NCBI GenBank assembly: GCA_009779595.1
Contig: WRDZ01000030.1
Coordinates: forward strand, 1 to 7,514
Direction of reading: 5' to 3'
From: Alphaproteobacteria bacterium
Lineage (GTDB): Bacteria; Pseudomonadota; Alphaproteobacteria; WRDZ01
Length of the DNA stretch: 7,514 nucleotides
Shown: positions 5,950-7,514 of the stretch, piece by piece
Numbering within the stretch: the stretch's first letter is position 1
Layout of the letters: every line of letters starts with the position of its first letter
Made by a program: the position numbers and the translations under genes
Notes under the pieces: model-generated
What the model was told of the DNA's origin: nothing
The model's database searches: none
The model's input: the letters and a program-made list of their open reading frames with translations, nothing else

Positions 5950-7215
5950 GCAGAAATTCTTGAACACTTCGTCCATTGCCTGCGCCGCCCCGTCGCGCCC
6001 GGTTATGGAATCCAGGCACAGTATGGCCTGGCGCACCCATTCGGCTGTAAGCTCCTTGTCCTGCGCGGTTTGCGCCTGTCCTAAAGCCTGCAAAGCTTGG
6101 TCCAGAGCGGTTTTGTGCCTAAGGCTTATGAACTGCCAATCCTGCGTGTTGTCCCATTGGTTTTGCATGATTTGCCTGATAGTTTCAATAAGTTGCGGGA
6201 TACCCTCGCCTGTCAGGCATGAAATATCCAGCCGGCCGGGGTCGCGGTTTTCGCGCTGGTCAGCCTTGTTGTGCACGCATAAAATATGTTTGAAATCAAC
6301 GCTGTACTCTGTATCATCATCATCGCCGCCAATCAGATGCAGCACAAGGTCGGCGTTCTCGGCCTCTTGCAGGGCGCGCCTTATCCCCTCTTTCTCAATA
6401 GAATCAACGGTTTGCCGCAGCCCGGCAGTGTCCTTCATTATCACGGGAAAACCGCCGATTTCCAGCTTCACGCTTATCACATCGCGCGTAGTGCCCGCAA
6501 TATCGGACACGATTGCCGCGTCCGACCGGCTTAACACATTGATAAGGCTGGATTTTCCGGCGTTCACAGCCCCGACCACGGCAATGGAAAAACCGTGGCT
6601 TATGATGCGCCCGTCGCGCGAATTCCGCAGCCTGCCGGCAATTTTACCGGCGATTCCAGCCAGTTGCCCCATATCGAAACCTGACGGCAAATCCTGCCCG
6701 TCGGAAAAATCAAGCTCGAACTCCAACCGCGCAAGCTGCTGCACCAGAACCTCGTGCCATTGGTCGTATTCCTTGTACGAACGCGCGTCCATGCGGCGCA
6801 GGGCAACGGCTTTCTGCACGCTGGTTTCGCTGTTTATGATGTCCAGCAAAGCCTCGGCCTGAGCCAAATTCATCTTCCCGTTCATCACCGCCCGCCGCGT
6901 GAATTCGCCGTTCTGCGCGGTCCGCGCGCCCAAATGCAGCAGGCTTTCATACAGCGCGGCCAGCACCGCGCGGCTGCCGTGCGGGTGGATTTCCGCCGAA
7001 TCCTCGCCGGTGAAACTGCTTTTGGCCGCGAAATATATGGCCAGGACGTGGTCGCCGTTGACCTTGCACAAATACGCATGCCGCGCCGCGAATCGCTTGC
7101 GCCCGGTCAATTCCTTAAGTATTTCAAGGGATTTGGGCCCGGATACCCGCACCACGGCCACGCCCGATACCCCTGGGGCCGAGCTAAGCGCAAAAATGGT
7201 GTCGTTGTTTTTCAT
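5938..7215 (-). CDS. mnmE: tRNA uridine-5-carboxymethylaminomethyl(34) synthesis GTPase MnmE
   Basis: MnmE acts in the cytoplasm with MnmG to modify the wobble uridine (U34) of certain tRNAs, using a folate one-carbon unit and GTP hydrolysis. The predicted protein is 425 residues, slightly under the 454 of E. coli. The N-terminal folate-binding domain starts D-T-I-F-A-L and carries V-R-V-S-G at 22-26 and T-G-E-D at 69-72. The helical domain carries G-E-F-T-R-R-A at 103-109. The GTPase motifs are G1 GAVNAGKSS at 215-223 (usually GxPNAGKSS, so Val replaces Pro), G2 A-G-T-T-R-D at 240-245, G3 D-T-A-G at 262-265 and G4 N-K-A-D at 316-319. The C-terminus is C-I-G-K with the conserved Cys422. The ATG at 7215 is set by family alignment; a TTG nine codons upstream is open but unlikely. 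No ribosome binding site precedes the ATG. mnmG is not adjacent here. Confidence 0.96.
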   Translation of the reverse strand: MKNNDTIFALSSAPGVSGVAVVRVSGPKSLEILKELTGRKRFAARHAYLCKVNGDHVLAIYFAAKSSFTGEDSAEIHPHGSRAVLAALYESLLHLGARTAQNGEFTRRAVMNGKMNLAQAEALLDIINSETSVQKAVALRRMDARSYKEYDQWHEVLVQQLARLEFELDFSDGQDLPSGFDMGQLAGIAGKIAGRLRNSRDGRIISHGFSIAVVGAVNAGKSSLINVLSRSDAAIVSDIAGTTRDVISVKLEIGGFPVIMKDTAGLRQTVDSIEKEGIRRALQEAENADLVLHLIGGDDDDTEYSVDFKHILCVHNKADQRENRDPGRLDISCLTGEGIPQLIETIRQIMQNQWDNTQDWQFISLRHKTALDQALQALGQAQTAQDKELTAEWVRQAILCLDSITGRDGAAQAMDEVFKNFCIGK

Positions 7216-7221
7216 AGGGAA

Positions 7222-7249
7222 ATTGTAACACAAAATACACAAAAAGCAA
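7222..7249 (-). promoter_or_regulatory. Candidate mnmE promoter giving a leaderless mRNA
   Basis: On the minus strand, TACAAT at 7227-7222 matches five of six bases of the -10 consensus and is preceded by TGT at 7230-7228, forming an extended TGn -10 box. TTGCTT at 7249-7244 lies 16 bases upstream as a -35, the same hexamer and spacing as at 90-117. A start site about seven bases after the -10 falls at or next to the A of the mnmE ATG (7215). The lack of a ribosome binding site fits a leaderless transcript. Leaderless mRNAs are known in alphaproteobacteria such as Caulobacter. Confidence 0.45.
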
Positions 7250-7259
7250 AACTTTTTAG

Positions 7260-7277
7260 CTATTTGTTAACAAATAG
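7260..7277. promoter_or_regulatory. Perfect 18-base palindrome, candidate operator
   Basis: CTATTTGTTAACAAATAG is a perfect palindrome with no spacer, in the divergent gap between mnmE and the pilin-like gene. Its size suits a dimeric helix-turn-helix regulator. It lies about 45-62 bases upstream of the proposed mnmE start site. It also lies just upstream of TATATT at 7282-7287, a possible -10 for the rightward gene, so it would cover the -35 area there. No clear -35 was found for that gene, which could mean activator dependence. The regulator is unknown. Confidence 0.5.
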
Positions 7278-7285
7278 AACGTATA

Positions 7286-7301
7286 TTGGAGTCAAGTCCA
7301 A
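7286..7301. repeat. Short inverted repeat TTGGA-N6-TCCAA
   Basis: TTGGA at 7286-7290 and TCCAA at 7297-7301 are reverse complements separated by six bases, nine bases after the 18-base palindrome. It may be a second regulator half-site pair or a hairpin in the leader of the pilin-like gene. A direct repeat GCGTAT follows at 7302-7307 and 7312-7317. These are short enough to occur by chance. Confidence 0.3.
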
Positions 7302-7345
7302 GCGTATTTACGCGTATACATAATGTCTTTTATAGGAGCATGAAG

Positions 7346-7514
7346 ATGACTAAGAAATTGATGATGGGCGCACTTTTGGGCGCGTTTTTCGGGGTAGTGA
7401 TGTGGGTTACGCCCGCATTGGCGCAGGCGACGGGTAACCCCTTCCAGCAAACCCTGAATATGATTATGGCCGTTTACTGCAACGTAAGGACCATAATCTT
7501 TGTTGCCGCGGGCT
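7346..7514 (+). CDS. Small secreted protein, probable VirB2/TrbC-type pilin subunit (cut by window edge)
   Basis: The frame is open from ATG 7346 to the window end (56 residues). It begins with a classic signal peptide: Lys3-Lys4, a hydrophobic core, then P-A-L-A before Gln27, a good signal peptidase I site after residue 26. The mature part starts with a short polar stretch (ATGNPF), then hydrophobic sequence with one Cys and an Arg (Y-C-N-V-R) leading into I-I-F-V-A-A-G. VirB2/TrbC-family pilins of type IV secretion systems have this plan: a cleaved signal followed by two hydrophobic helices. The second helix lies beyond the edge, so the family call is inference. AGGAG at 7334-7338 is seven bases before ATG 7346 and only one base before the in-frame ATG 7340, so 7346 is preferred. 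Other small secreted membrane proteins remain possible. Confidence 0.7.
   Translation, partial: MTKKLMMGALLGAFFGVVMWVTPALAQATGNPFQQTLNMIMAVYCNVRTIIFVAAG

Noticed and set aside
5852..6862. Long plus-strand open frame opposite mnmE
   Set aside because: It is antisense to a well-supported mnmE, and its Ser/Cys/Arg-rich translation is typical of a shadow frame.

Overview
The window looks like part of the chromosome of an alphaproteobacterium, probably an uncultured one. This is inferred from gene order and protein motifs, not from a database search. The order frr-uppS-cdsA-rseP-bamA is the proteobacterial ribosome-recycling and envelope cluster. The rseP product has a single PDZ domain, as in many alphaproteobacteria. 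Coding DNA is fairly GC-rich but uses ATA (Ile) and AGG (Arg) codons freely, and the intergenic DNA is clearly AT-rich.

Layout: (1) At the left edge, on the minus strand, is the first 13 codons of a divergent gene with a good ribosome binding site. (2) Positions 41-216 form a divergent promoter region. It has back-to-back candidate promoters with a GC-rich palindrome midway between them. (3) Positions 217-5664 hold five tightly packed plus-strand genes: frr, uppS, cdsA, rseP and bamA. The gaps are 4 bases or less, or the genes overlap, so they are very likely one operon. (4) Positions 5665-5937 are a convergent intergenic region rich in inverted, tandem and direct repeats, including a compact GC-rich foldable element. 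(5) Positions 5938-7215, minus strand, encode mnmE, complete with all GTPase motifs and the C-terminal CIGK. It has no visible ribosome binding site and may be leaderless. (6) Positions 7216-7345 are a second divergent promoter region, with a perfect 18-base palindrome. (7) From 7346 to the right edge is the start of a small secreted protein resembling a VirB2/TrbC-type pilin, which suggests that type IV secretion genes follow.

How the genes fit together: Frr recycles ribosomes. UppS makes the C55 lipid carrier for cell-wall and surface polysaccharides. CdsA makes CDP-diacylglycerol for phospholipids. RseP is an intramembrane protease of envelope stress signalling. BamA inserts outer-membrane beta-barrels. 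The operon therefore couples translation capacity to envelope growth. Genes often found in this cluster are absent here: pyrH before frr, dxr between cdsA and rseP, and skp, lpxD, fabZ and lpxA after bamA.

No clear new multi-gene system lies within these 7.5 kb. The points most worth following up are the structured convergent intergenic region, the apparently leaderless mnmE, the 18-base palindrome, and the secretion-type pilin gene cut by the right edge.
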